Shown: piece by piece, positions 27,132 to 35,396 of the stretch
Numbering within the stretch: the first letter of the stretch is position 1
Layout: each line of letters starts with the position of its first letter
DNA from: Ruminiclostridium sufflavum DSM 19573
Lineage (GTDB): Bacteria > Bacillota > Clostridia > Acetivibrionales > DSM-1351
Length of the DNA stretch: 64,000 nt
NCBI RefSeq assembly: GCF_003208175.1
Contig: NZ_QKMR01000012.1
Location: 62,001-126,000, forward strand
Reading direction: 5' to 3'
Position numbers and translations under genes: made by a program
Notes under the pieces: generated by a model
Databases searched by the model: none
What the model was told of the DNA's origin: nothing
Seen by the model: only the letters and a program-made list of their open reading frames with translations

Positions 27132-27500
27132 ATGATAGTTGTGCTGATTGGCTTGGCAGCAGGGATTGTAAGCGGAATGGGGATAGGAGGAGGTGCAATT
27201 CTCATACCGGCTCTTGTGTTTTTTGTAAAACCGGAGCAGCATGTGGCACAGAGTGTAAATCTTTTGTTTTTCATACCGACGGCGGCAGTAGCCTTGATTA
27301 TTCATATAAAGAATAAAAACGTGGATTTTAAAACGGGCATCCCCATATTGCTTTTTGGACTTGTTGGAGCAATTATCGGATCGTTAGTCTCTTTGTCGAT
27401 GGATGGACACATACTTCGGAAAATTTTCGGAGTGTTTTTGCTTGCAATGGGGATATACGAAATTTTCAGCAAAGCCGGAAAAAAAGCGAACCGTAATTGA
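27132..27500 (+). CDS. TauE/SafE-family transporter, C-terminal half as a separate gene
   Basis: 122 residues and about four membrane segments. It repeats the pattern of the upstream gene (GLAAGIVSGMGIGGGAILIPAL; LRKIFGVFLLAMGIYEIF against LRKIFGIFMIIAAFKMIF). The two reading frames are separated by stop codons and each has its own ATG and ribosome binding site (AGAGGGG here). This is therefore a real two-gene arrangement rather than a frameshift. Confidence 0.85.
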   Translation: MIVVLIGLAAGIVSGMGIGGGAILIPALVFFVKPEQHVAQSVNLLFFIPTAAVALIIHIKNKNVDFKTGIPILLFGLVGAIIGSLVSLSMDGHILRKIFGVFLLAMGIYEIFSKAGKKANRN

Positions 27501-27600
27501 CTTTTGGACAAAATTAAGACAAATTCAGGCAATATTTTAACCTGAAAAAATTTTTCTGTATGTTATAATTAGGAAAAAAGCAAAGGGTGTGCAAAGATTT

Positions 27601-28545
27601 ATGGAGTTACGTGACATAAAGCTGCTGGCAGAAAAAATAAGGGGAAATGTATCCAGAGTTATTGTAGGCAAGGAAGATATTATAGATTTATCACTGATTT
27701 GTATTATTACCGGCGGGCATATGCTGCTTGAGGATGTGCCCGGTACAGGCAAGACTGTTTTTGCAAGGGCGCTGGCGGCCTCTGTTGATTGCAGCTTCCG
27801 CAGGATACAATTTACTCCTGATCTTCTTCCTTCGGATGTAACAGGTATAAATTTCTATAATCAGAAGGAAAACGAATTTACCTTCAGAGCCGGTCCGGTT
27901 TTCTCAAATATTTTACTGGCAGACGAAATAAATCGTGCGACTCCGCGTACCCAGTCCGCAATGCTTGAATGCATGGAGGAGAGGCAGGTGACAATTGACG
28001 GAGAGACAAGGCTGCTTTCCGTGCCCTTTCTTGTTATCGCAACACAGAACCCTGTGGAAATTCAAGGAACCTTCCCGTTGCCGGAGGCGCAATTGGACAG
28101 ATTTCTGATTAAAACATCGATGGGGTATCCTGACAGCAAGGCAGAAATTGATATTCTAAAGAGATTTAAAGAGCATAATCCTCTCGCAGGTCTGAGTGCG
28201 GTTGTTTCTTCACAGGATATTGCGGAAGCATATAAAATATACTCCCGGGTCAGAGTGTCAGAGGATGTGTTTGTTTACATAGCAAAAATTGCGGAGGCGT
28301 CCAGAAAGCATTCCGGAGTACATTTGGGAATCAGTCCGAGAGGTTCGCAGGCTCTTTTGAAAACTGTACAGGTAAAGGCCTTGCTTGACGGAAGAAGCTT
28401 TGCAACGCCTGATGATGTCAAGGCCATGGCAGTTCCGGTTCTGGCCCACAGAATAATTCCGTCGGGCCTTTCGGGACAAAATATAAATGCAGGTGAAAAA
28501 ATTATAAAGGATATCCTTGCCCACACTGAGGTGCCGCTTGAATGA
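27601..28545 (+). CDS. MoxR-family AAA+ ATPase
   Basis: 314 residues from the ATG at 27601; a GTG at 27589 is an alternative. The Walker A loop is in EDVPGTGKTVFARAL, Walker B in ILLADEINRATPRTQ, with a sensor region IATQNPVEIQGTFPLPEAQL. MoxR ATPases act as chaperones that help assemble or activate partners carrying von Willebrand-like or DUF58 domains. The next gene encodes such a DUF58 protein 25 bases downstream. A TATAAT at 27564-27569 could be its -10 box. Confidence 0.93.
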   Translation: MELRDIKLLAEKIRGNVSRVIVGKEDIIDLSLICIITGGHMLLEDVPGTGKTVFARALAASVDCSFRRIQFTPDLLPSDVTGINFYNQKENEFTFRAGPVFSNILLADEINRATPRTQSAMLECMEERQVTIDGETRLLSVPFLVIATQNPVEIQGTFPLPEAQLDRFLIKTSMGYPDSKAEIDILKRFKEHNPLAGLSAVVSSQDIAEAYKIYSRVRVSEDVFVYIAKIAEASRKHSGVHLGISPRGSQALLKTVQVKALLDGRSFATPDDVKAMAVPVLAHRIIPSGLSGQNINAGEKIIKDILAHTEVPLE

Positions 28546-28570
28546 GAACTAACCGCCACAAGGAGGAGAT

Positions 28571-29650
28571 ATGTTTTTTTTGCAAATTGCACTTACCTTG
28601 CCGTTGATGGTTTTAGCCGAAATTATGTTATACAGGTATTTCAACCTGAGAGGAATGACCTACAAAAGGACATTATCCGAAAGTGCTGTTTTTGAGGGCG
28701 AGAAGATTTTTATGGTTGAAGATATAGAGAATAATAATTTCCTTCCAATAGCATGGATGAAGGCGGAATCTTTGATTAATCCCAATTTGAGACTCGGCGC
28801 TGCTAAAAACATACAGACATCTCAGGGAGGATACCATAGAAGCGTTTTTTCAATAATGCCCTTTTACCGTCTGAGGAGAACCTATGAAATGACCTGTATG
28901 CTGAGAGGTGACTATAGCGTAGGGAATGTAACCATTACCGCGGGAGACATATTCGGATTGATGTCCAAAATCGTTACATATGATAATGAAACAAGGCTGC
29001 TGGTGTATCCCAAGCCCTTGAATATGGAGGAAATGGTAAAATGCTTTCACTCCTTGCAGGGAGATGCGGTGGTGAGGCGCTTTATAAACCCTGATCCTTT
29101 TTTTGTTGCAGGTGTAAGAGAATACCAGACGGGAGATCCCATGTATTCTGTGAATTGGAAGGCAACTGCCCGTACCAATTCCTTGCAGGTATATAAGTAT
29201 GATTATACTGCAAACTCAAATATTATTATTCTTTTTAATATTGATGCCGACAGCAGACAGGATTTGCTTCCTAACGAAGAGGAGGGAAAAAGAATTGAAT
29301 ATGGTATTCATTTTTGTGCGGCTGTTGTTGAAAGGATGATAAGCTTAGGTATTGCAACGGGATTTTGCTCAAATGGTCATTTCAGAGAGGAAGAGGACTT
29401 CGTAAGCATCCCTTCACGCTGCAGCAGACCACAGCTTTATACTGTTTTTGAGGCCTTGGCTAAGCTGCGGCTTAATAGGGCGATATCCTTTCACACATTG
29501 ATAAAGACAGTAAGAAATACAATACCGAAGGAAACAGACGTTTTAATCATATCCCTTTATACTGATGAAAGAATTGAGGAGGAAATTTTTGAACTCAGAC
29601 GAAGCGGACATCAGGTGGAAAAGTGGGTGATTCCGGAAGGAGAGGTGTAG
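28571..29650 (+). CDS. DUF58-domain protein
   Basis: 359 residues. One hydrophobic N-terminal segment (about 3-22) precedes a beta-rich region and then the DUF58 core REYQTGDPMYSVNWKATART, followed by a von Willebrand A-like half with IIILFNIDADSRQ. It belongs to the usual moxR-DUF58-transglutaminase operon, whose biological role is not firmly known (stress, envelope or secretion). AAGGAGGAG precedes the ATG. Confidence 0.88.
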   Translation: MFFLQIALTLPLMVLAEIMLYRYFNLRGMTYKRTLSESAVFEGEKIFMVEDIENNNFLPIAWMKAESLINPNLRLGAAKNIQTSQGGYHRSVFSIMPFYRLRRTYEMTCMLRGDYSVGNVTITAGDIFGLMSKIVTYDNETRLLVYPKPLNMEEMVKCFHSLQGDAVVRRFINPDPFFVAGVREYQTGDPMYSVNWKATARTNSLQVYKYDYTANSNIIILFNIDADSRQDLLPNEEEGKRIEYGIHFCAAVVERMISLGIATGFCSNGHFREEEDFVSIPSRCSRPQLYTVFEALAKLRLNRAISFHTLIKTVRNTIPKETDVLIISLYTDERIEEEIFELRRSGHQVEKWVIPEGEV

Positions 29651-29653
29651 GGC

Positions 29654-30922
29654 TTGGCAGGCTTGTTTTTAGTGACATGTATGATGGAGTGCTTTGCACT
29701 TGTACCAATAGGCTTTGTTGTTTTTCAGTTTTTTTTGCCCGGTGGCAGTGCATTTATACTGTCACTGGCATTATGCGGTGTATCTGCCGCTGCATACTGT
29801 TTGTGCCGTTTCAGGCTGAAGACATATATATACAGAATTATATCGGTTTTGGCCTCGGCTGCAATTGCATATCTTGCGGCCGGCAGCGAGAGTATTCTTT
29901 TGAAGATAGTTTTTGTTATATGCCTTTATATCTTTTTAAATGCGAGAAGAGAGATGAATCCTGATAAAAGCTTGGCTGTGCAAACAGCGGCGGCGGCTTT
30001 GCTTTTTAATATACTTCTGGCCTTTATTGCTTCAAAAGGCATAGCCGGGATTTCAGAGCTGTATAGCAATGCTGCTGTTCTTATTTCTACTGTTTCAGCT
30101 GTAATCTTGCTGATATTGAAGCAAACTGACGATTCACGCAGGTTTGGCAAGAATAATATGAGAATCGGCAGTACCCAGCGCAGAAATAACAGAACCTTTG
30201 CAATTGCTTCACTGCTGCTTCTTTTTGGAGTGAGTGCCGTTGGACAGGTTCAAAACATATACCGGTTTGCAATAAGTATTATTGCAGGGCTTATAAATGG
30301 TTTGGGATACTTGTTGGGCATTATTGGGTTTAAGGAGACTCAAAAGAGTATTCAGCCTGATTTACAGGCGAATGTGGAGTCGGCGGAGCCTTCCATGCTC
30401 CAGAGAATAATAGAGGCGGTTGTAAAAGTACTGATTATAGCCGCATTATTGTCATTAGCCATATTAACGGTTTACTTTTTTATCAGGTCAGTAATAAAGC
30501 TTATTATCAGAATTACAAATTGGCTCAGAAATGGAGAGAGAATAACAGACAGGTCTTATGAGGACGGTCATATCGATGAAAAGCAGAGCTTGTACAGAAG
30601 AAATCTGATTAACATGGCAAGAAAGGTCAGTAAGAGAGCAGCGGGCTTATTTTCAAGGGAGATACCATATAATAGATTACCAAACGGTATAGAAAAGACA
30701 AGAAGGCTTTTCCGGCATTATAGAGATAAAGCGGCACTGGCAGGTGTTCATATGACAAAAGCGGCAACCGCTGAAGAAATTTGCAGGAGTGTGTCTGATA
30801 TAGCACCGGAAACAAAGGAATTCAATACCTTGATGGCCAAGTGCTATTCGGCTGCGCGTTATGGGGAGACGGCGCCTGCAGCTCAAGAATTAAGCAGGCT
30901 TGAAGAAGACTTGTTAAGATAG
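29654..30922 (+). CDS. Membrane protein with DUF4129-like C-terminus, lacking a transglutaminase domain
   Basis: 422 residues from a TTG at 29654 preceded by GAGAGGTG. The first 280 residues hold seven to eight membrane segments. The C-terminal soluble tail (RRLFRHYRDKAALAGVHMTK and on to LSRLEEDLLR) resembles the DUF4129 end of transglutaminase-like membrane proteins. In related operons the third gene usually carries an extracytoplasmic transglutaminase core between these parts. No Cys/His/Asp core is seen here, so this is a shortened version. A strong terminator begins at its stop codon. Confidence 0.75.
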   Translation: MAGLFLVTCMMECFALVPIGFVVFQFFLPGGSAFILSLALCGVSAAAYCLCRFRLKTYIYRIISVLASAAIAYLAAGSESILLKIVFVICLYIFLNARREMNPDKSLAVQTAAAALLFNILLAFIASKGIAGISELYSNAAVLISTVSAVILLILKQTDDSRRFGKNNMRIGSTQRRNNRTFAIASLLLLFGVSAVGQVQNIYRFAISIIAGLINGLGYLLGIIGFKETQKSIQPDLQANVESAEPSMLQRIIEAVVKVLIIAALLSLAILTVYFFIRSVIKLIIRITNWLRNGERITDRSYEDGHIDEKQSLYRRNLINMARKVSKRAAGLFSREIPYNRLPNGIEKTRRLFRHYRDKAALAGVHMTKAATAEEICRSVSDIAPETKEFNTLMAKCYSAARYGETAPAAQELSRLEEDLLR

Positions 30923-30949
30923 CTGCTTGCAGAGGCAAGCAGCTTTTTT
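30921..30949 (+). terminator. Intrinsic terminator of the moxR unit
   Basis: AGCTGCTTGC and GCAAGCAGCT pair perfectly and are followed by TTTTTT. The stem starts within the stop codon of the preceding gene. Confidence 0.92.
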
Positions 30950-31121
30950 ACAGCCGGATTTTTAACAGCAGGTTGACAATTATTATATATTAATATATAG
31001 TGGTTTTATACAGAACCACTATTTTTCTGTAAACTACAGGCTGAGTTTTGAGTTGTTTTTGAATTCTTAGAATGTTAAAATTATAAGGTCGGATTGACAG
31101 GCTTGTGAAAGGTAGGCTGGA

Positions 31122-31811
31122 ATGGATGTTATAGATGCTTTGATGAATACAGGCTTTACAAAGCATGAATCAATACTGTATGTTGCTTTATGCAGGGAAG
31201 GTGAATTAACCGGATATGAAGCTTCGAAATTAACCGGTATTTCAAGGTCAAATGCATATCTTGGCTTAGCGGGGCTTTCAGATAAGGGCGGTGCATATAA
31301 AATAAACGGAGAGACCTTAAGGTATGCTCCTGTAGATTCTTACGAGCTGGCAGAAAATCTGAAAAGAAAGTTTTATCAGATTTTTAGGATTATTGAGGAG
31401 GAGGTTCCTCAGGTTAATAAATCAAAGGATACCTTTATAACAATCAGCGGTGAGGAGCAAATTCTGAATAAAATGAAGAACCTTATTAATCAGGCTCAAT
31501 ACAGGATATATATTTCAATCCACGGAAAACAGCTTGATTTTGTGCTCGGTGAACTGAAGGCTGCAAAAATAAGAGGCTTGAAGGTTGTAGTAATAGCATC
31601 GGAAGGTATCGGGCTCGAGGATATGATTTGCTATAAGGCACAGATAAGCTTCGGAAGCTTCAGGCTGATTACTGATTCCTCAAATGTCCTGACAGGACAG
31701 CTTAACGGAGCAAATTCCACGGGCTTGTTTTCAATGAATCAAAATTTAGTTGATGTTATAAAGGATTCTCTGACAAACGAAATTAAACTGATTCAAATAG
31801 AAAATAAATAA
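31122..31811 (+). CDS. TrmB-family transcriptional regulator
   Basis: 229 residues. The N-terminal winged helix-turn-helix (GFTKHESILYVALCREGELT, YEASKLTGISRSNAY) is typical of TrmB. A helical linker (ELAENLKRKFYQIFRIIEEE) and a C-terminal domain with a phospholipase D-like fold (YRIYISIHGKQLDFVL) follow, which in archaeal members senses sugars. The ligand here is unknown. It sits just before lysA with a 52-base gap and might be co-transcribed with it. Another small hairpin (AGTGGTT/AACCACT, about 30999-31020) lies upstream. Confidence 0.82.
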   Translation: MDVIDALMNTGFTKHESILYVALCREGELTGYEASKLTGISRSNAYLGLAGLSDKGGAYKINGETLRYAPVDSYELAENLKRKFYQIFRIIEEEVPQVNKSKDTFITISGEEQILNKMKNLINQAQYRIYISIHGKQLDFVLGELKAAKIRGLKVVVIASEGIGLEDMICYKAQISFGSFRLITDSSNVLTGQLNGANSTGLFSMNQNLVDVIKDSLTNEIKLIQIENK

Positions 31812-31863
31812 CCTTTTAAAAATGTAAAATCATAATAAATATTAATAACGCGGAGGTACCAAA

Positions 31864-33114
31864 ATGACTGAATACTATTCAACACAAACTAATTTTTACG
31901 GGGATTCCAGTCCTGAAAAGCTGATTAAGGAATATGGGAGTCCATTATATGTTTATAATGAGAAAATTTTAAGACAGCATTGCAGGGATATGAAGAATCT
32001 GGTTGATTATCCCAACTTCATCCCCAATTATTCAATCAAGGCGAATTCTAATCTTCAAATAATTAAAACTGTTCATGAAGAGGGCTTGAGGGCTGATGCA
32101 ATGTCTGCGGGGGAAATACGGCTTTTGCTTCATGCAGGATATAAGCCCGAGGAGTTGTTTTTTGTACCGAACAATGTTTCGGAGGCAGAATTAAGGTATG
32201 CCGTAGAAAACGGAGTTCTGGTAAGTGTGGATTCACTGTCACAGCTGGAGCTTTTAGGCAAAATAAATCCGGGCGGAAATGCCGCTGTCAGATTTAATCC
32301 GGGTGTGGGAGCAGGTCATCATGAAAAGGTTGTAACTGCGGGAAAGAAAACAAAGTTTGGAGTTAATATTGATTGTGTTGCACAGGTTAAAGAGATTGCA
32401 AAAAAGTATAATCTGAGGATTTGCGGAGTAAACCAGCATATCGGCTCTTTGTTCATGGAAGGTGATTCATATATAGAGGGAGTCAAGTCATTACTGTCGG
32501 TAGCCGGGCAGTTTGAGGATATTGATTTTGTTGATATGGGAGGAGGCTTCGGCATTCCTTATAAAAAGCAGGAGGGACAGGCTTCGCTTGATCTGGCAAG
32601 CTTCAGGGAAAAGCTTACAAAGGTTCTGGAGCAATGGACCGATAAATACGGCAAAAAGATATTATTCAAATCTGAGCCCGGAAGATACATTGTGGCAGAA
32701 TGCGGAATATTGCTGGGAACAGTTTACGCTGTAAAGAACAATTATGCACATCGGTATGTGGGCACAGACATTGGCTTTAATGTTTTGGCAAGACCGGTAA
32801 TGTATGATTCGCATCATGATATTGAGGCTTATAGGGACGGCAAGCCGTTAAATGCCGAAGCCGCAGAGGAAGTAACCGTAGTCGGGAATATTTGTGAAAG
32901 CGGAGACATTATTGCAAAGGACAGAGCCTTGCCGGCAATACAGGAGGGGGATATACTGGGAATAATGGATGCAGGTGCTTACGGCTTTGCCATGAGCTCA
33001 AATTACAATATGAGGTTAAGACCTGCCGAGGTTATGATAAGGGAAAACGGCGAAGCCGTACTTATCAGACGAAGAGATACCTTTGAGGATTTGATTGCCC
33101 CTTTTAATGTATAA
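31864..33114 (+). CDS. lysA: Diaminopimelate decarboxylase
   Basis: Last step of lysine synthesis: meso-diaminopimelate to lysine and CO2, PLP-dependent. 416 residues of the fold III (alanine racemase-like) decarboxylase family. PLP lysine K59 lies in YSIKANSN. GGGFGIPY binds the phosphate and EPGRYIVAECG is conserved. CESGD with Cys344 is the active-site cysteine from the partner subunit. The HIGS-type motif reads QHIGSLF. Related decarboxylases exist, so substrate specificity is inferred. GGAGGT precedes the ATG. Confidence 0.88.
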   Translation: MTEYYSTQTNFYGDSSPEKLIKEYGSPLYVYNEKILRQHCRDMKNLVDYPNFIPNYSIKANSNLQIIKTVHEEGLRADAMSAGEIRLLLHAGYKPEELFFVPNNVSEAELRYAVENGVLVSVDSLSQLELLGKINPGGNAAVRFNPGVGAGHHEKVVTAGKKTKFGVNIDCVAQVKEIAKKYNLRICGVNQHIGSLFMEGDSYIEGVKSLLSVAGQFEDIDFVDMGGGFGIPYKKQEGQASLDLASFREKLTKVLEQWTDKYGKKILFKSEPGRYIVAECGILLGTVYAVKNNYAHRYVGTDIGFNVLARPVMYDSHHDIEAYRDGKPLNAEAAEEVTVVGNICESGDIIAKDRALPAIQEGDILGIMDAGAYGFAMSSNYNMRLRPAEVMIRENGEAVLIRRRDTFEDLIAPFNV

Positions 33115-33343
33115 TTAATATCTTTGAGCTGAATAAAATAATAGGAACAATTCTTCTGTCATTGTCATATTAATATAATAGAGTCTTTAGAACAGCAGCC
33201 TTATTAATGTCGTATTGTCTCAAGCATAAACGCGGCTATGCGATATTAGGCTGAAAAGAATTTTAATGCTTTGTATAAATAGGCTGAAAGCCGGACTCTT
33301 AAATAATTATGACTTTATAAAAGGTCATAGGCAGGAGGCAATG

Positions 33344-33589
33344 ATGGGAAGTTCAGAATTAGATAATGTGAACTGGAAAGGCAATAGCCAGAAGATGTTC
33401 AAAATTATTCTGGAGGCTGTTCCTCCGATGTTTAAATCTACGGTTAAGCATGAAGTGGAAGCATGGATTAGTAAAAACAACGTAAGTGAAGTAACTGAAG
33501 AATTAGTTCTTCAAGCCTTTAAGGAAAAGGCTCCAAAGCCTATGTGGAATAAACTGTTTCCTCAATTGGATGCAATGAAAACAGAATAA
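33344..33589 (+). CDS. Small PCP_red-like helical protein
   Basis: 81 residues from the ATG at 33344, five bases after GGAGG; longer frames reach 33266 without support. The region AWISKNNVSEVTEELVLQAF resembles the small helical domain found at the end of protochlorophyllide reductase subunits and, as a stand-alone protein, in many non-photosynthetic anaerobes. Its function there is unknown. It is followed by a strong terminator and appears monocistronic. Confidence 0.6.
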   Translation: MGSSELDNVNWKGNSQKMFKIILEAVPPMFKSTVKHEVEAWISKNNVSEVTEELVLQAFKEKAPKPMWNKLFPQLDAMKTE

Positions 33590-33612
33590 CAATTAAAACA
33601 ACTTATTATTAA

Positions 33613-33664
33613 TGAGATTTGAGTGGAGCTTTTTTTAAGCAGTTTCGCTCAATTTCTTTTTTTT
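33613..33664 (+). terminator. Terminator after the small helical protein gene
   Basis: GAGATTTGAGTGGAGC pairs imperfectly with the downstream GCTCAATTTC region, followed by a run of eight T residues. Confidence 0.7.
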
Positions 33665-33750
33665 ACAAGGAATTATTACAGGGACAAGAGGCTGTGTTTT
33701 TTTAGATATAAATATTGTATTAAAAAAATAATAAAAACTTAGTTATTTCC

Positions 33751-33779
33751 TTGACATGATTTGTTAATTTAACTATAAT
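33751..33779 (+). promoter_or_regulatory. Consensus sigma-A promoter of the glycine-riboswitch transcript
   Basis: Perfect TTGACA (33751-33756), a 17-base spacer and perfect TATAAT (33774-33779), about 40 bases before the first aptamer. Confidence 0.85.
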
Positions 33780-33818
33780 AAATTTATTCTATAAATGAAT
33801 ATAGTCGGATGATTGTTG

Positions 33819-33976
33819 TGGGAGAGACGTTTTATTTTTTTTATGTAAAACTCACCGAAGGAGTAGCACTCTCAGGTAATAGAGACTACAGCAGGACGGA
33901 CCTCTGGAGAGACCAGTGACGGCGCCGAAGGGGCAAGAGCTTTTAAGAGCTTAATCTCTCAGGCAAAAGGACAGAG
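33819..33976 (+). ncRNA. Tandem glycine riboswitch (two aptamers)
   Basis: Two successive glycine aptamers are visible. The first runs from GGAGAGAC at 33821 through CACCGAAGGAGTA to CTCTCAGGTAATAGAGAC. The second runs from GGAGAGACC at about 33906 through GCGCCGAAGGGGCAA to CTCTCAGGCAAAAGGACAGAG. This is the classical cooperative glycine switch. Hairpins with T-tracts follow at 33984-34003 and 34057-34084. The controlled genes encode a class V aminotransferase and SerA rather than the glycine cleavage system. The distance to the first start codon is about 180 bases. Confidence 0.95.
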
Positions 33977-33983
33977 TATGAAA

Positions 33984-34003
33984 AGTGCAATAGCACTGTT
34001 TTT
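33984..34003 (+). terminator. Short hairpin after the second aptamer
   Basis: AGTGC-AATA-GCACT, then G and five T residues. It is a candidate expression-platform terminator. The nearby CAGTGTTGC could pair with part of it as an alternative fold. Confidence 0.5.
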
Positions 34004-34056
34004 GTGTGCAGCAGAAGCAGTGTTGCTTGTCAGCTTGTGTTTTTGGTGTATTTTAG

Positions 34057-34084
34057 AGGTCAAATATTATTATTTGACCTTTTG
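34057..34084 (+). terminator. Terminator-like hairpin in the riboswitch leader
   Basis: AGGTCAAATA and TATTTGACCT form a perfect 10-bp stem around TTAT followed by TTTG. It lies between riboswitch and coding region, so it must be read through for expression. Confidence 0.7.
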
Positions 34085-34157
34085 TTATACCTGTTTTTAA
34101 GTATAAATTAAGATATCAATATTATAAGATAATTATTATAAATTGGAGGAGAAAGTA

Positions 34158-35309
34158 ATGGAAAAAGAAAAGCTGCTTATGACACCGGGACCGACAATGA
34201 TTCCGCCAAGAGTGCTGGAGGTTATGAGAAGACAAATCATTCACCACAGAACGAAGGAATTTGAAGCTATATTTGATGGATTGGAGGAGGATTTAAGGTT
34301 TGTATTTCAAACTAAAAATCCTGTATTAGTATTGGCATCATCAGGGACCGGAGCTATGGAATCCGCCGTAGTAAATCTTTTTTCACCGGGTGATAAGGTG
34401 CTTGCTGTAAGCATCGGAAATTTCGGCGACAGATTTGCAGAGATAGCTGCCGCTTACGGATTAAGGGTTCAGAAGCTGGCGGTAAAATGGGGAGAAGCCG
34501 TTAATATTGCTGATGTCAGAAAAATACTTGACGAGGATGCAAATAATGAGATAAAGGCTGTTCTGGTTACTCATAATGAGACTTCAACAGGTGTTACCAA
34601 TGATATAGAGGCAATAGGAAAGCTTACAAAGGATACTGAAAGATTGCTGGTGGTTGATGCAATCAGTTCATTGGGAGGCTTGGAGCTTAAAATGGACGAA
34701 TGGGGGCTTGATGTTGTCGTAACAGGTTCTCAGAAGGCGCTGATGGCACCTCCGGGACTGGCATATGTGGGTATAAGTGACAAGGGCTGGAAGGCGGTAG
34801 AAAATTCAAAGCTGCCGAAGTTCTATTGGGATTACAAAAAATATAAAAAAGGCTTGATGAAGGCAGGAGAAAATCCTCCTTATACACCGGCTATAACAAT
34901 TATGACGGCACAGGCAGAGGCATTGAAGATGATTAAGGAGGAAGGCCTTGAAAATGTTTATGCAAGGCATAAAAAGCTTGCATTGGCAACTCAGGCAGGT
35001 ATAAGGGCTCTTGGCTTAGAATTGCTTCCGGAACAGGAGGTTTCTTCATACATAATTACTGCTGTAAAAGCGCCGGAAGGAATAGATATAGCAAAAGTAA
35101 TTAAGACCTTGAATTTAAAATATGATATTATGATAACCGGCGGTCAGAAGGATTTAAAAGGAAAGATATTCAGAATAGGACACTGCGGATATACAGACGG
35201 CCTTGACCTGATTAAGACCTTTGCCGCGCTGGAATACGCCTTGAGCGAGGCGGGCAGCAGGGTAGAAATGGGAGCTGCTGTAGGAGCTGTTCAAAAAGCT
35301 CTTCGGTAA
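34158..35309 (+). CDS. Class V aminotransferase (alanine-glyoxylate / serine-pyruvate type)
   Basis: 383 residues from the ATG at 34158, with GGAGGAG nine bases upstream; a TTG at 34143 lies inside that site. The start LLMTPGPTMIPPRVL is typical, and the PLP lysine K193 is in VVTGSQKALMAPPG. The family interconverts serine, alanine, glyoxylate, glycine and pyruvate. Next to serA it may supply the transamination step of serine synthesis in place of SerC, or link glycine and serine; this is inference. It is the first gene after the glycine riboswitch. Confidence 0.88.
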   Translation: MEKEKLLMTPGPTMIPPRVLEVMRRQIIHHRTKEFEAIFDGLEEDLRFVFQTKNPVLVLASSGTGAMESAVVNLFSPGDKVLAVSIGNFGDRFAEIAAAYGLRVQKLAVKWGEAVNIADVRKILDEDANNEIKAVLVTHNETSTGVTNDIEAIGKLTKDTERLLVVDAISSLGGLELKMDEWGLDVVVTGSQKALMAPPGLAYVGISDKGWKAVENSKLPKFYWDYKKYKKGLMKAGENPPYTPAITIMTAQAEALKMIKEEGLENVYARHKKLALATQAGIRALGLELLPEQEVSSYIITAVKAPEGIDIAKVIKTLNLKYDIMITGGQKDLKGKIFRIGHCGYTDGLDLIKTFAALEYALSEAGSRVEMGAAVGAVQKALR

Positions 35310-35396
35310 GCTGTAGTGCCATATGGCACTGAAGTATTCAAAAGTCAGCTGTGTTAATTAACATTTATTAAGTTTTATTTAGGAGGAAGTAAGGTT

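Noticed and set aside
29623-29964. 113-codon frame overlapping the starts of the DUF58 and DUF4129 genes
   Set aside because: It lies in another frame of well-supported membrane-protein coding sequence and is Cys-rich in a way typical of a shadow frame.
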